From positions 558,001 to 622,000 of the forward strand of contig BCKC01000002.1 of assembly GCA_001600455.1 (NCBI GenBank): a DNA stretch of 64,000 nt, written 5' to 3'. Origin of the DNA: Endocalyx cinctus (taxonomy: Eukaryota > Ascomycota > Sordariomycetes > Amphisphaeriales > Apiosporaceae). The translations under genes and the position numbers were made by a program. The notes beneath the pieces are model-generated. The model was not told the DNA's origin. It ran no database searches and was given only the letters and a program-made list of their open reading frames with translations. Below are positions 41,077-50,589 of this stretch, one piece after another. Numbering within the stretch: the first letter of the stretch is position 1; every line of letters begins with the position of its first letter.

Positions 41077-41856
41077 TTACGCGGCGAGACCACCGTCGAC
41101 CATCAGAATCTGGCCGGTGATGAAGGACGCCTTGGACGAGGCCAAGAAGGCGACCGCCTCGGCGATTTCGGCGGCCTCGCCCCAGCGCTTCATGGGGGTC
41201 ACGTCGGTAGCGGCCTCGAGCAGCGCCCGCGTCGGGCCTTCCATCATGGGCAGGACCATACCGGCGTTGATGACGCCCGGACCGACGGCGTTGGCGCGGA
41301 TCCCGTTCACGGCCTCCTCGGCGGCGATCTGGCGCACCATCATCGCGACGGCGGCCTTGGGCGTGGACGAGAGCGCGTCGGTCGGCACGGTGCGGCCGAT
41401 CGCGCTGGTGATCAGCGCCACGATCGAGCCGCCTTTGCCCTCCCGCAGCAACGGTATGCCAGTCTGGATGATGTTGTAGAACCCGAACACGTCCGTCTCG
41501 ATCACGCCCCGGAAGGCCTCGTCCTTGAAACCGGCGAGCGGACCGGTCTCGAACACGAGCCCGCCCGCGGACACGATCGTGTGCACTCGCTTGTACGTCT
41601 CCACGGCGTGCTTGAAGACGGCCTCGACGGCCTTGCGGTCGGTCACGTCGCAGGCCATCGCGCTCGCTTGGCGCCCGAGCTTGCGCAGCTCCTCCACTAG
41701 GGACTCGGCCTCGGCGGCGCGCGACCGGTAGGTCACGACGATGTTAGCACCGCGCTCCGCCATCAGGCCGGCGCTCGCGCGGCCGAGGCCCCCGGAGCCG
41801 CCGAAGACTACGGCACAGCCTTCGGAAAATTCGGGAGTAGTGACGCCAAAGGTCAT
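41077..41856 (-). CDS. SDR-fold oxidoreductase, bacterial-like, catalytic Tyr absent
   Basis: Intronless, 259 aa, GC-rich in an AT-rich setting. The cofactor motif is VVFGGSGGLGRA, an N-terminal TGxxxGxG variant. A CDVTD motif follows. The NNAG position reads VSAGG. The catalytic Ser lies in ALITSAIG. At the YxxxK position the sequence is SSTPK, so Lys is kept but Tyr is replaced by Ser. The C-terminal IRANAVGPGVIN, VAFLASSKASFITGQ and VDGG blocks are complete, so the gene is not degraded. I recall bacterial SDRs with a similar SSxPKAAV segment, which supports acquisition from bacteria, but GC alone does not prove this because several native genes here are also GC-rich. Activity may be altered or absent. 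A TATATAAAG box lies 115 bases upstream. Confidence 0.88.
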   Translation of the reverse strand: MTFGVTTPEFSEGCAVVFGGSGGLGRASAGLMAERGANIVVTYRSRAAEAESLVEELRKLGRQASAMACDVTDRKAVEAVFKHAVETYKRVHTIVSAGGLVFETGPLAGFKDEAFRGVIETDVFGFYNIIQTGIPLLREGKGGSIVALITSAIGRTVPTDALSSTPKAAVAMMVRQIAAEEAVNGIRANAVGPGVINAGMVLPMMEGPTRALLEAATDVTPMKRWGEAAEIAEAVAFLASSKASFITGQILMVDGGLAA

Positions 41857-41970
41857 TGTGATTTGTCCTTGCTGTTTTTTTTAATTATTATATTGGCACG
41901 CGACGGTGGACGGCTACGCAGATTGGGGGATAGTCGATCAGGGTAAGTGGTGGTTGAAGAGTGTGGTGCT

Positions 41971-41979
41971 CTTTATATA
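41971..41979 (-). promoter_or_regulatory. TATA box of Tyr-less SDR gene
   Basis: TATATAAAG on the minus strand, 115 bases before the start at 41856. It shows that a bacterial-like coding region has a eukaryotic-type promoter. Confidence 0.45.
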
Positions 41980-42801
41980 CTCCTGTATAAATAGATAAAA
42001 CGGTGTGGACCTACGCATCTGACGATGCCACCGGCCCCGTAAAAAAAAAACATACAGAACCGGAAGCCGTTCCTATCTGCCATCTGCTACGTGGCAAATA
42101 TCCTGAGGCATAATAATATCCCTGTCGACGTCAGATTGACATCGAAAGCGGCGATATATCGCGGTCTATGCACTTTACCTTGTAGAAAATGCTTGTTGAA
42201 ATTTTTAGCGCTTATCTTTTATAGAGGGGGGGAGAGGAACAGACGTATAACCATTACATACAAGTTTCTATGGAGTTGTTAAAAAGAGAAAAACAAAGAG
42301 TTGATAATTCGGGCTAATTAGCATCTTTTACTAGAAATATTCAGCTTAACTACTACTAGTTAGTCTCTTATGCTACAATGTGAATACTTCCAACTCAAAC
42401 TCAACTTTGAGAACTTTTTCTTCTTCTTTCTTTGTCCAAAAATTTCGAAAATAAGAACATCACGAGCTCCGGCTATTTTGATGACAAATCTTGCCTATAT
42501 TGAAATTCCAGATTAGACGATTCGGCGCAATGTTTGCGCCTTGTCTGCATATAAACATCCAACGTCAGATGCGGGCGGATGCAGATTCTTCAGCAGAGCA
42601 GAGTAACAATTCTCGCATAAACCAATCAAAGAGCCTGCATGACGTAAGCTATGAGTCAAGTCATATATCTCTTCATGAATCATTTCATTTTTCCCGACTT
42701 CACTTTCTTCATTGATGTCAGTTACTCTTGCAATGGAGCAACTGTGTATTAAGTACGAGATTATTAATTACTCCGTACCCGAATCGTCAGATGAGCTTGC
42801 A

Positions 42802-42930
42802 GTTGATCAGGGGGTCAACGGCGGTAAACTGAACGCGGGTCTAGATTCCAGGCCCGGGTTCAACTTTTGGTGTGGCAGCGGGTAAAGCGGGGTCTACAAT
42901 TCCTGATTTTACGCTGGTTTTCTGATCAAC
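42802..42930. mobile_element. short MITE related to the 6315-6833 element
   Basis: Bounded by GTTGATCAG (42802-42810) and CTGATCAAC (42922-42930), with imperfect inverted similarity further in (GGCGGTAAA / TTTTACGC). The left half (TCAACGGCGGTAAACTGAAC, then GCGGGTCTA, then GGGTTCAACTTTT) aligns with the terminal repeat of the element at 6340-6420. Non-coding. Confidence 0.55.
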
Positions 42931-43436
42931 GTACGTTGTACGTATGCGATATACTAAGCACGGAGTAAAATCAATTGAACCTAATAATAATGAGTTCGTT
43001 AATACTGTGAGGGCTCTAGCATTGTAATGATAGCGGCGTTAGGTATGTTTCAGCAGCTGTAGGTCAACCTACGTTGAGCCACCGCTAGGTGGTCGTGGTT
43101 GAGCAGACCAAATCTAGATATCAGAAACCCATTTGAGAAAAACTTCATATATGTAATAAGAAGATCCTTTGGCTCCAGGCAACGCGTCTATACCTTTGTA
43201 ATAATAGGCAATACTCCTATCGGAGCCCTCCATAATGCTTTACACTAGCCCGAGCACAATACTTACGGTCATATCACAAATATGTGAGTGTTCTTCAGGC
43301 ATTTATTCCAGGAGGCTCTCTCGATTATTTATGAGATTGATCTCTCGGGTGGAGTGAAATAATTAGGGGTTACTGGGTCATATGTCCCGGCATTGCTTAA
43401 CATGATCAATATCCTGAAATATCAAAATGTCAAGCT

Positions 43437-43976
43437 ATTGAAATACCCATCGAGACAGAAAAAAGTAATATAATTAACGGTCTCACAGCTGTTGACCGTG
43501 AGGTCGTCGCCGCTAGCGTCGGTGCTCTGGTTTCGCAGCGTATGCTTGTTCACGTAGCAACCGAGGGCGTTTCAGGCGGTCACGGAGGGCTTGCTGGTGG
43601 TGGTGGTGGTGGAGGTAGCCGTAGTGGAAGTGGGAGTCGAGGTGGTAGAGTTGGTGCTAACCTCCTCGCTCTTGACTTGGACGCAGTAGGACAGCTCCTG
43701 CCAGTTGCCGCAGTCGACGGTGACGGAGGGGTTCCAGCGGGTGAAGGTGTCCGCGTCGATGTCGTAGATGTAGTCCCGTACCTGGACACAACTGAGGCCG
43801 TGGTAGTTGTTGTACTAGTAGCTGCAGGTAGAGATGGTCTCGGGATCGTACTGCATCTTTGGCTCCGTGTCACGCTTGGCCAGCAATGCCTTCTTGCGCT
43901 GGACCGAGGATGCGAAGACCTGCTGAGGCGCGACGACGAGCCCTAAGGCCGCCAGGGTAAATTGACCAGCTTTTAT
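43437..43976 (-). pseudogene. LysM-domain secreted protein pseudogene
   Basis: A minus-strand frame of 135 codons shows a secreted LysM protein with three disabling changes. It begins at 43976 with ATA where ATG is expected, followed by a perfect signal-peptide pattern (KAGQFTLAALGLVVA) and a KR site. The LysM domain spans CSY...YNNYHGLSCVQV, FTRWNPSV and CGNWQELSYCVQV, then a Thr/Ser-rich linker. A TAG at 43815-43817 falls where LysM proteins commonly have Trp, and a TGA at 43572-43574 precedes a Cys-containing, possibly WSC-like segment (GCYVNKHTLRNQS). All three lesions can be single G-to-A or C-to-T transitions. LysM proteins bind chitin and can mask fungal walls; this copy cannot be made intact. 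An unseen intron over the TAG is the main alternative. Confidence 0.75.
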
Positions 43977-45303
43977 TTTTCAGTCACCGTTAATTATTGA
44001 AGCAGTGAGGAAAACGCGTTTGCTCTAGGGGGGAAAAATTAAAAGAAAGAAGAGGGTTAGAGGGAAAGAAATAACCTAACGAGGGACCGCGAGCTGGAGG
44101 AATCACCGAAGAAAAGCGAATCGAAAACGAAAGGACTCAGCAGGGAGAACGAGACTCTGAGGGGTCGATAATCTTATTCCAAATCGAACCAGACGAGACT
44201 ATTAGTCCTATCATCTCATTTATCACACGCTCAAAGAAGTCGACGAGAAGCACATGATAACTTAATTAATTATCATCATGATTACCAATGCCAAGGACAC
44301 GATTTCGGACGTAAACACATACGATACGTCGCTAGACGGCCGGTGGAGCAGCCGGCGAGCTCAAGTTCTACCCCGGGCGAATCCTACATGTAAGTGGCCT
44401 GCTGTCGGCTCTTCAACGGCAGATTGAGGCTTCACAGCATGAACTGTATTTCCCATTGTTATTTTTAGCAGTTGAAGACCTGTTAAGCCGGTTAACTACA
44501 TATGCTAGACATAATGTGAACTGCATGGCCAGACCCAGGCAGTCGGAGCTGGGCAGCCGGGTCTAGGGCTGCAGGGATATATATTAATTGCCTTATAGAG
44601 CGTGCTACACTACTTAACACTAGTTATGTTATGCATTTACTGCATTTACCACATCCGGCGTACCTGAACGATACCGAGACCGTACGTCAGCTCTGTGGAT
44701 ATACATAAACGAGTAGGGGTCCAAACGCTACATAGCGCTAGGTATCGACAGCCGAGAAGCTAATCGGTACATATCTCGAAATATCACCGCTAAGTTTAAT
44801 TAACGGGTGGCATGATTTACTTTGCGTACTATTGGAAATTTATATCCATATACTCCGTAGAGAGGCACGAAATATGTCTTGTTATCCAATCAAGTAAAGC
44901 ACTAAAGAGATGTATACGGAGTCTGGGAATGTGCCTGGCGCCATCTAACGTTACATATTAAAACCCTGCAGCCCTGTTAGGTTGTATACAAGGGGTTTAA
45001 GCTTATTACCTAGGTACTCACCTTACGTTAGGATATGTGCCCCGCGTGTTTGAGTAATTAGACACTTAATGGTTCAAGTCGCATGAATCAGGCGATAATT
45101 TGAGATAATCTAAGCAATTATTTTAATTAACTACATAAAGTAGAAAAACATGAGTGAAGCTAGGCAATGCTGGCCATCACTAAGAAGAAGTATCAAAAAG
45201 AAAAAAAAAAGTATAATGTTGGAGTGAACAAAAGGAGCCAAGGCTTTTGGGAGCTCTTCCAAAATCCAGAGCAGCTGCCGAGTAAGAAAGTAACTTGGTC
45301 GAT
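43977..45303. other. spacer, no gene recognised
   Basis: Upstream flank of the LysM pseudogene and 3' flank of the orphan ORF. A hairpin at 44531-44564 may belong to the MITE family. No coding signal supported. Confidence 0.5.
44531..44564. repeat. hairpin similar to MITE terminal-repeat core
   Basis: AGACCCAGGC pairs with GCCGGGTCT across a short loop containing AGCTGGG. The word content resembles the ACCCGGGTCT...GGCAGCTGGGTTC core of the 6315-6833 element. Possibly a small remnant. Confidence 0.35.
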
Positions 45304-45795
45304 CTATATGCTGCATGAAATACCTCCAACGCGGTTGATTGTGAGCGTAACGCTGTCCATCACAATCTTGTGGTCTTTCGCAGCACTGTCGGTGCTATAA
45401 AAGTCTTCGAGTGCGGATTTCATCTGGCTCTCGATGTCGGAGATGGTATCTACGTTGTTGTCGATAGTCTGCTTGTATTTGAAATCCAGCAAATCGTCGC
45501 CGTTGTAGTTCTGGCCGACGACCGGTGCTACCACTTCGATGCCCGATATCCTATCTTGGAGGGCCTGCACCTTTCTTGCCGAGTGGTCTATGTGTCGCTG
45601 GTACTCCACCCCCTCGATGGCTGTGTTTAGGTTATCGAGAAGGTGCTGGTTTACCGATATCACGTCGTCTGACAGCCTAGCTTTGGTGTCGACGATTTGC
45701 TGCCCGATCTTATCGAACATGACGTTGAAGTAGGTGCCGTATTTGATCACGTTGTAAGGGGGGTATCGGTTCTGGTCCATCCCCTGAGTGTGCAT
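45304..45795 (-). CDS. orphan ORF, predicted all-helical, possibly partial
   Basis: Open frame of 163 codons, MHTQGMDQNRYPPYNVIKYG at the start. The protein is hydrophilic and heptad-like (IGQQIVDTKARLSDDVISVNQ, HSARKVQALQDRIS), so it is probably helical or coiled-coil. There is no signal peptide. Near the 3' end a donor-like GGTATTT could lead to another exon, so the C-terminus is uncertain. It lies between two pseudogenes of secreted wall-related proteins and may be a surviving fragment of a larger gene. Family not recognised. Confidence 0.45.
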   Translation of the reverse strand: MHTQGMDQNRYPPYNVIKYGTYFNVMFDKIGQQIVDTKARLSDDVISVNQHLLDNLNTAIEGVEYQRHIDHSARKVQALQDRISGIEVVAPVVGQNYNGDDLLDFKYKQTIDNNVDTISDIESQMKSALEDFYSTDSAAKDHKIVMDSVTLTINRVGGISCSI

Positions 45796-46251
45796 TATGA
45801 AATTAGGTAGAGCTAGTTACGATACTAGTATAGTAGGTATATTCTATACACTCATATCGTGGATCCTATTAAGGGAAGTACCACCCACTAGGCTTACCCC
45901 ATTTCCCCAGACGCACTAGAATACATACTATATTACAGAGATATCTTTATAGATTCTCCTATTCATTCTTTTCATGTTTCATTCATTCAATTTGCTACGA
46001 ATTTGCTATTTTGTTCACCCAGGACTGGCCTCGTTTCCAATACCATAGAGATCAGCAGATAGCAATAATAGCTAGGCAAATATACAACTTTTCTCTCAAT
46101 AGTTCACCGTAATCCCCTGATATGGTAGCTTCTTCTGGTTTTTCCATTGTTCTTACGATAGGAAACCGATTACTATAAAAGATCCGTTACCGAGACTTTT
46201 CTTTTTTCTCAATAAAAGACGAAACCAATACAAAAAAAAAAAAAAAAAAAC
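45796..46251. other. junction upstream of truncated GH55
   Basis: No sequence related to the missing GH55 N-terminus was recognised. The stretch ends in an 18-base poly(A) run (about 46233-46250) immediately before GH55 homology starts. Confidence 0.5.
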
Positions 46252-49053
46252 CCAACATCAGCATCCAGGTCAATGATATCCCCGTTATTCAAGCTGCCTC
46301 ATCTTTTACTGGATTGGGTGTCATCTCGTCAGATGTCTACACCGGTGGTAACGACGGTGAAGACGAGTGGTTTATCAATCAGGTACGTCTCATGCCCTAA
46401 AGTTTATTACGCTCAGATACAGGAGTTAATCATGACCTAGAACAATTTTTTGAGACAAGTGCGCAACTTTGTCATCGACGTAAGAGATGCCGACATGACC
46501 GACATTGCCGGCCTTCACTGGCAAGTTGCCCAGGCCACCAGCATCAAGAACGTCGTATTCTACCAGTCTAATTCAACCAGCACGAACCAAGCGGGAATTT
46601 GTACGTCTCCTTATCAAACTCCGGGCCCTCGTATATGCTAATGACTTACTTATTATCTAGTCGCGGAAAACGGCAGTGGAGGTTTCATGTCGGATTTATA
46701 TTTTACGACGGTGCTATTGGTATTCAGTGTACGTCGTCCTCCAGATCGAGATTCTCTCCCATTGTTAGTCGTGAAACTCTGCGCTGACTCAACTCCCAGG
46801 TGGTAAACAACAATTTACCAGCCAGAACTTGGTCTTTTCCGGATGCCGCACTGCCGTTGATACGCTCTGGGATTGGGGCTGGACTTGGAAGGGGCTGGCC
46901 ATTGCCAGCAGCGAGTATGCTATTACCGTTAGCGGCGACTACAGGGGAGGTTCACTCTTGCTTCTGGACTCTTATATGACCGGTATGCCTTACCGTATTT
47001 ACATCAGCACGCCAGTAGGCGATACCGAATCGCAAAAGTTCACCGTTGTCTTGGACAACCTTGAAGTCGAAGACGTCAATACAATCGCCATGCACGAAAC
47101 CGACGGTGTGACGTTGGAGGGTGGTAGCACGACGGTCGAGTCGTGGGTTCTCGGTAAGGTGTACGACGAGGATAACCCGACGGGCAAGTATCAAAGTGGT
47201 GCCCTGTCCGAGATCCATCCCAAGACCGAATCTCTTATGGGCACGAGCGGTTACTACACAAAAGAAAAGCATCAATATGAGACCTAGAAAGGAGCAGATC
47301 CGCGAGGGAGCTGCGATTGTTGGCGAATGTTGGTCTCAGATTGTGGCTAAAGGCTCCGTAAGTAATGATATCTTCTCTTCAGATACCGTGGCTATCAATC
47401 TAATACGATGTAATCTGATAGTATTTCGAGGAAGTAAATGACCCGCAAGTCATGGTTCAAGTTGGAGAATATGGGGACACCGGCTCGGTTGAAATTCAAG
47501 ATCTTATGTTCACGACACAGGGCCCAACTGCTGGAGTAATTCTAATGGAGTGGAACATTGCTCAAGAAAAAACTGGCTCCGTTGCCATGTGGGGTACGTG
47601 ATCACAAGAAACAGTATTTAGGAAGATCTTGCCATTTTGCTGACATACAACCTTACAGACAGTCACTTCCGCATCGGTGGCGCCCTGGGTTCGGACCTGA
47701 CGGCAAGTGATTGCCCCAAGCTCACAGGAACTGTCAATGAAATTTGTATCGCCGGCACCATGCTTCTCCATTTGACTGATTCTTCTTCTGCTTATCTTGA
47801 GAACGTCTGGGCTTGGGTAGCCGATCATGATTTTGATAGTGGGACGGATCAAACACAGATTGACATCTACGTTGCTCGTGGTAAGTATTTTCTATAACTG
47901 CTTTGGGAATATTTGAAAAGGGTGTTGCTAATCAACACACCTTCCAGGAATATTGATTGAAAGCCAAGGAGGTCCAGTTTGGTTGTACGGAACTGCATCA
48001 GAGCATAGCATGCTATATCAATACCTCCTTTACGGCGCCGAGAACGTGTATATGGGAATGGTACGTAAATTTGTTTTCCATTTTTACTATGTTCTTTCCA
48101 CATATTCATTAATTAAGACTCCACTCACGCATTTTGGAAACCCTAAACTGACTCGAGCTCTGCCACAGATCCAAACCGAAAGCCCATATTTCCTACCATC
48201 GCCTCAGTCCCCGGAGCCTTTCACAGATCAGATCGGAAACTTTAACGGAGATCCAGACTTTTCAGATTGCGACGAATCCAATCCCCATTGTTATGCCCCA
48301 TGGGGACTGATGTTGAACGGCGTCACAAACGTCCACATCTTCGGTGCCGGTTTATACAACTGGTTCCAGGAATATACACAAGACTGTGTTGATAGCCAAG
48401 ATTGCCAACAGCGTGTCGTCTACGTACTGCGAAGAGGAAACGTTTGGATGTACAATCTCTATACCATTGGAACGGTCGAAATGATCAATCTTAACGGCTC
48501 AGACCCAATCGCAGCCACCGACAATACTAACACCAACGAGCACCCCTATACGTCCATCATCAATGCATGGCTCGTGGCTTCATCCGGCTCGGGCGAGGTA
48601 CCGATTGACGGCGACGGAGACTATTACGACGATCTCCATGACTTGACGGAGTCTATGCTCGACGAGGACTTTGAGGATTGCAACGCTCAATTTAACGGGC
48701 TAAGCCAAATATCGGACTCCGCGGATGACATCCCCGACTACTGCTTCGATAAATATATTGTTGACGTTTTACTGTCGATCTTGGGTACGGCGCTAAGCGA
48801 TTACGATAGCATCGTGGCAGATGACTACGATTCTAAATTTGAAATCTACGAACGTGTGACCAAAGAGGTAGCACCCGAACAAATCAATACGTATATGAGA
48901 ACCGTTCCAGATACGGTCAGCTGTACGGAAAACACTTATGTCCTATGCTGCAAGGACTGTTCATCCGTCTGGGCTTGCGATGACGGTTGCACGGCCGGTT
49001 CCGATTGCACCGGAGGCGACATAGACGTAGACGTAGTTCCAATTTTCGAATAA
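46252..49053 (+). pseudogene. GH55 exo-beta-1,3-glucanase pseudogene
   Basis: Homology starts abruptly at ~46252. The first ~150-200 residues (signal peptide and first pectate-lyase-like repeat start) are absent. Remaining exons: to 46382, 46441-46600, 46661-46728, 46800-47287, ~47295-47357, 47422-47593, 47659-47880, 47948-48060 and 48169-49053. Typical GH55 blocks remain: RQVRNFVID, GLHWQVAQATS, NGSGGFMSD, WDWGWTWKG, and in the second half CWSQIVAKG, VQVGEYGDTG and APWGLMLNG. Lesions: a missing T near 46701-46704 shifts the frame, because GGFMSDLYF and YDGAIGIQ lie in different frames. A TAG at 47285 also follows KEKHQYET, with about 80 residues deleted before IREGAAIVGE. The last exon carries an acidic Cys-containing extension. 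The last exon is long and open, so a shorter product cannot be fully excluded. Confidence 0.82.
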
Positions 49054-49698
49054 TTATATTTTATGCATCACAATAAAACATAGTTCCTAAAGTCCTTGTA
49101 ATCAATTCTCTCATGAAGCCATGTCACTGCTGATTTCATTAGAATTTTATGTTAAAAGTTACACCGGATGACCTAAGGTAATGTTGTAATCCGTACGGAA
49201 GTGATTAACTGTTACAGTGCCACCCTAAGACTGCATTGGAGAGACTGAACTTCTGGCAATGATTCAATACCAGTGCATTTTATATTTTACTCCGGCTGCC
49301 ATCCTGGACCGTCATAGCCGCTCATAGTAGGTAGATTCCCTTAAACATGCTCATTCTAAATCCAAACACGAGTAGGGCCGGCGTTACGTCTATGAGCCTA
49401 ATACTAGCGGTCATGCTAACTCGCCTGTAAAGAATGATGACATACGGGAAGATTATAAGTTGAGTTCTGCTACTAGCTCTACCCTCGAGTAACTATCTAT
49501 ACGGAGAGTAATGATCTGGATGACTTCGTGCACGTTGCTACTCATATTCTCTATTTCCTGTGTCACACTCAAAAAGTAAAATCAACTCGCAGTCGGTCAA
49601 AGGGAATTATATCTTCGATATACCTGAAAGCGCATCAGTTTCTGTCATAAAATTTCCACCACTTTTAAACCCATACACGTAGCTATCTCTCAACCACC
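49054..49698. other. 3' intergenic between convergent GH55 relic and methyltransferase
   Basis: Contains an AATAAA at 49072 shortly after the GH55 stop. No gene seen. Confidence 0.5.
49072..49077 (+). terminator. AATAAA polyadenylation signal candidate
   Basis: AATAAA 19 bases after the GH55 stop; its persistence suggests the locus once had a normal 3' end. Confidence 0.3.
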
Positions 49699-50589
49699 TC
49701 AAACAGTCTCCCTATACTCCGCAACCCACACATCCATCGTCCTCACGGGACTGCCCTCCAGCGCCTTAACCGCCGCCACGACCGCCTCCCTAGCCGTCTT
49801 GATCACGCGCCTCATCCTCTTATCCCCGACCTCGGCGTCGACGTGCCGAAGAAAGCTCTCGTGGACGACGGTGCCGACCTCCCAAGTCCCGTCGAGGAGG
49901 TCCGCCTCGGGCACGAGCAGAGGGAACTCCTGCCCCGCGGGGGTCCAACCCCCGACCTCCTCGACGGCGCTCGCTATCCCCCGCGGGCCGAGCGGCGTGC
50001 GCACGTTCTCGGTACTCTCGGGCCTGAAAGCCTCGAGCGAGGCCCGGGCGAGCACGGCGAGCACGTGCGGGATCGCGGCCTTCTCGGTCGCCGTCATGGC
50101 GTACTCGGCCACGCAGAGGCGCTTAGCGCGGCCCTTGAGGGCGGCGAGGATTTCCGAGAGGACGTCCTCCGAGGCGAAGTACCAGATGCAGTGGGAGAGC
50201 ACCACCACATCCCAGACGGCGTCGGCGTTGGAAGAAGATAGAAACGCCGCGGGCGTGGCTCGGTGCCACGATATGCGCGCGCCCACGGGGCTGGCGGATA
50301 TGTGCGCCTGCGCTTGGGCCAGGGTGAAGGGCGCGCCGTAGTCGGGCGCGCCCGGGTCGACGGCGTCGACGTGGCCGGTCGGTCCGACGGCCGAAGCCAA
50401 AACGGTCGTCGCCGTGCCTTGTCCGCAGCCGAGCTCGAGGACGCGGCTGCCGGGCTGGATGTTCCAGAGGTTGATGAGGCGGATGCGGTGCTTGCTCTGG
50501 GCCAATTCGATCTCTGGGTGGGCTGGGTCCTGAATCGAATAGGAGGCTATGGTCTGGGCCTGATCAATTGGGATTGTATGTGTTGCCAT
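49699..50589 (-). CDS. class I SAM-dependent methyltransferase
   Basis: Intronless, 296 aa. Motif I is SRVLELGCGQGTATTVLA (residues ~48-65), followed by an acidic residue at the end of beta-2 (VDAVDPG) and motif IV-like WDVVVLSHCIWYF. The N-terminus (SYSIQDPAHPEIELAQSKHR) and Trp-containing segment LINLWNIQPG are typical of fungal orphan methyltransferases of the UbiE/Methyltransf_25 type. The C-terminal ~100 residues are helical with conserved-looking charged positions. The gene is intact and GC-rich. The acceptor substrate is unknown; small-molecule methylation is likely, but no cluster partner is adjacent. Confidence 0.85.
   Translation of the reverse strand: MATHTIPIDQAQTIASYSIQDPAHPEIELAQSKHRIRLINLWNIQPGSRVLELGCGQGTATTVLASAVGPTGHVDAVDPGAPDYGAPFTLAQAQAHISASPVGARISWHRATPAAFLSSSNADAVWDVVVLSHCIWYFASEDVLSEILAALKGRAKRLCVAEYAMTATEKAAIPHVLAVLARASLEAFRPESTENVRTPLGPRGIASAVEEVGGWTPAGQEFPLLVPEADLLDGTWEVGTVVHESFLRHVDAEVGDKRMRRVIKTAREAVVAAVKALEGSPVRTMDVWVAEYRETV

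Larger units (their letters stand above)
41857..43436. other. gene-poor spacer with small inverted-repeat element
   Basis: Contains the SDR promoter and a 129 bp element at 42802-42930. Short open frames at 42091 and 42491 show no family signal. Confidence 0.5.

Noticed and set aside
43542..43946. Plus-strand 134-codon open frame over the LysM relic
   Set aside because: Low-complexity Gly/Arg/Val shadow; the minus-strand frame carries the LysM motifs.
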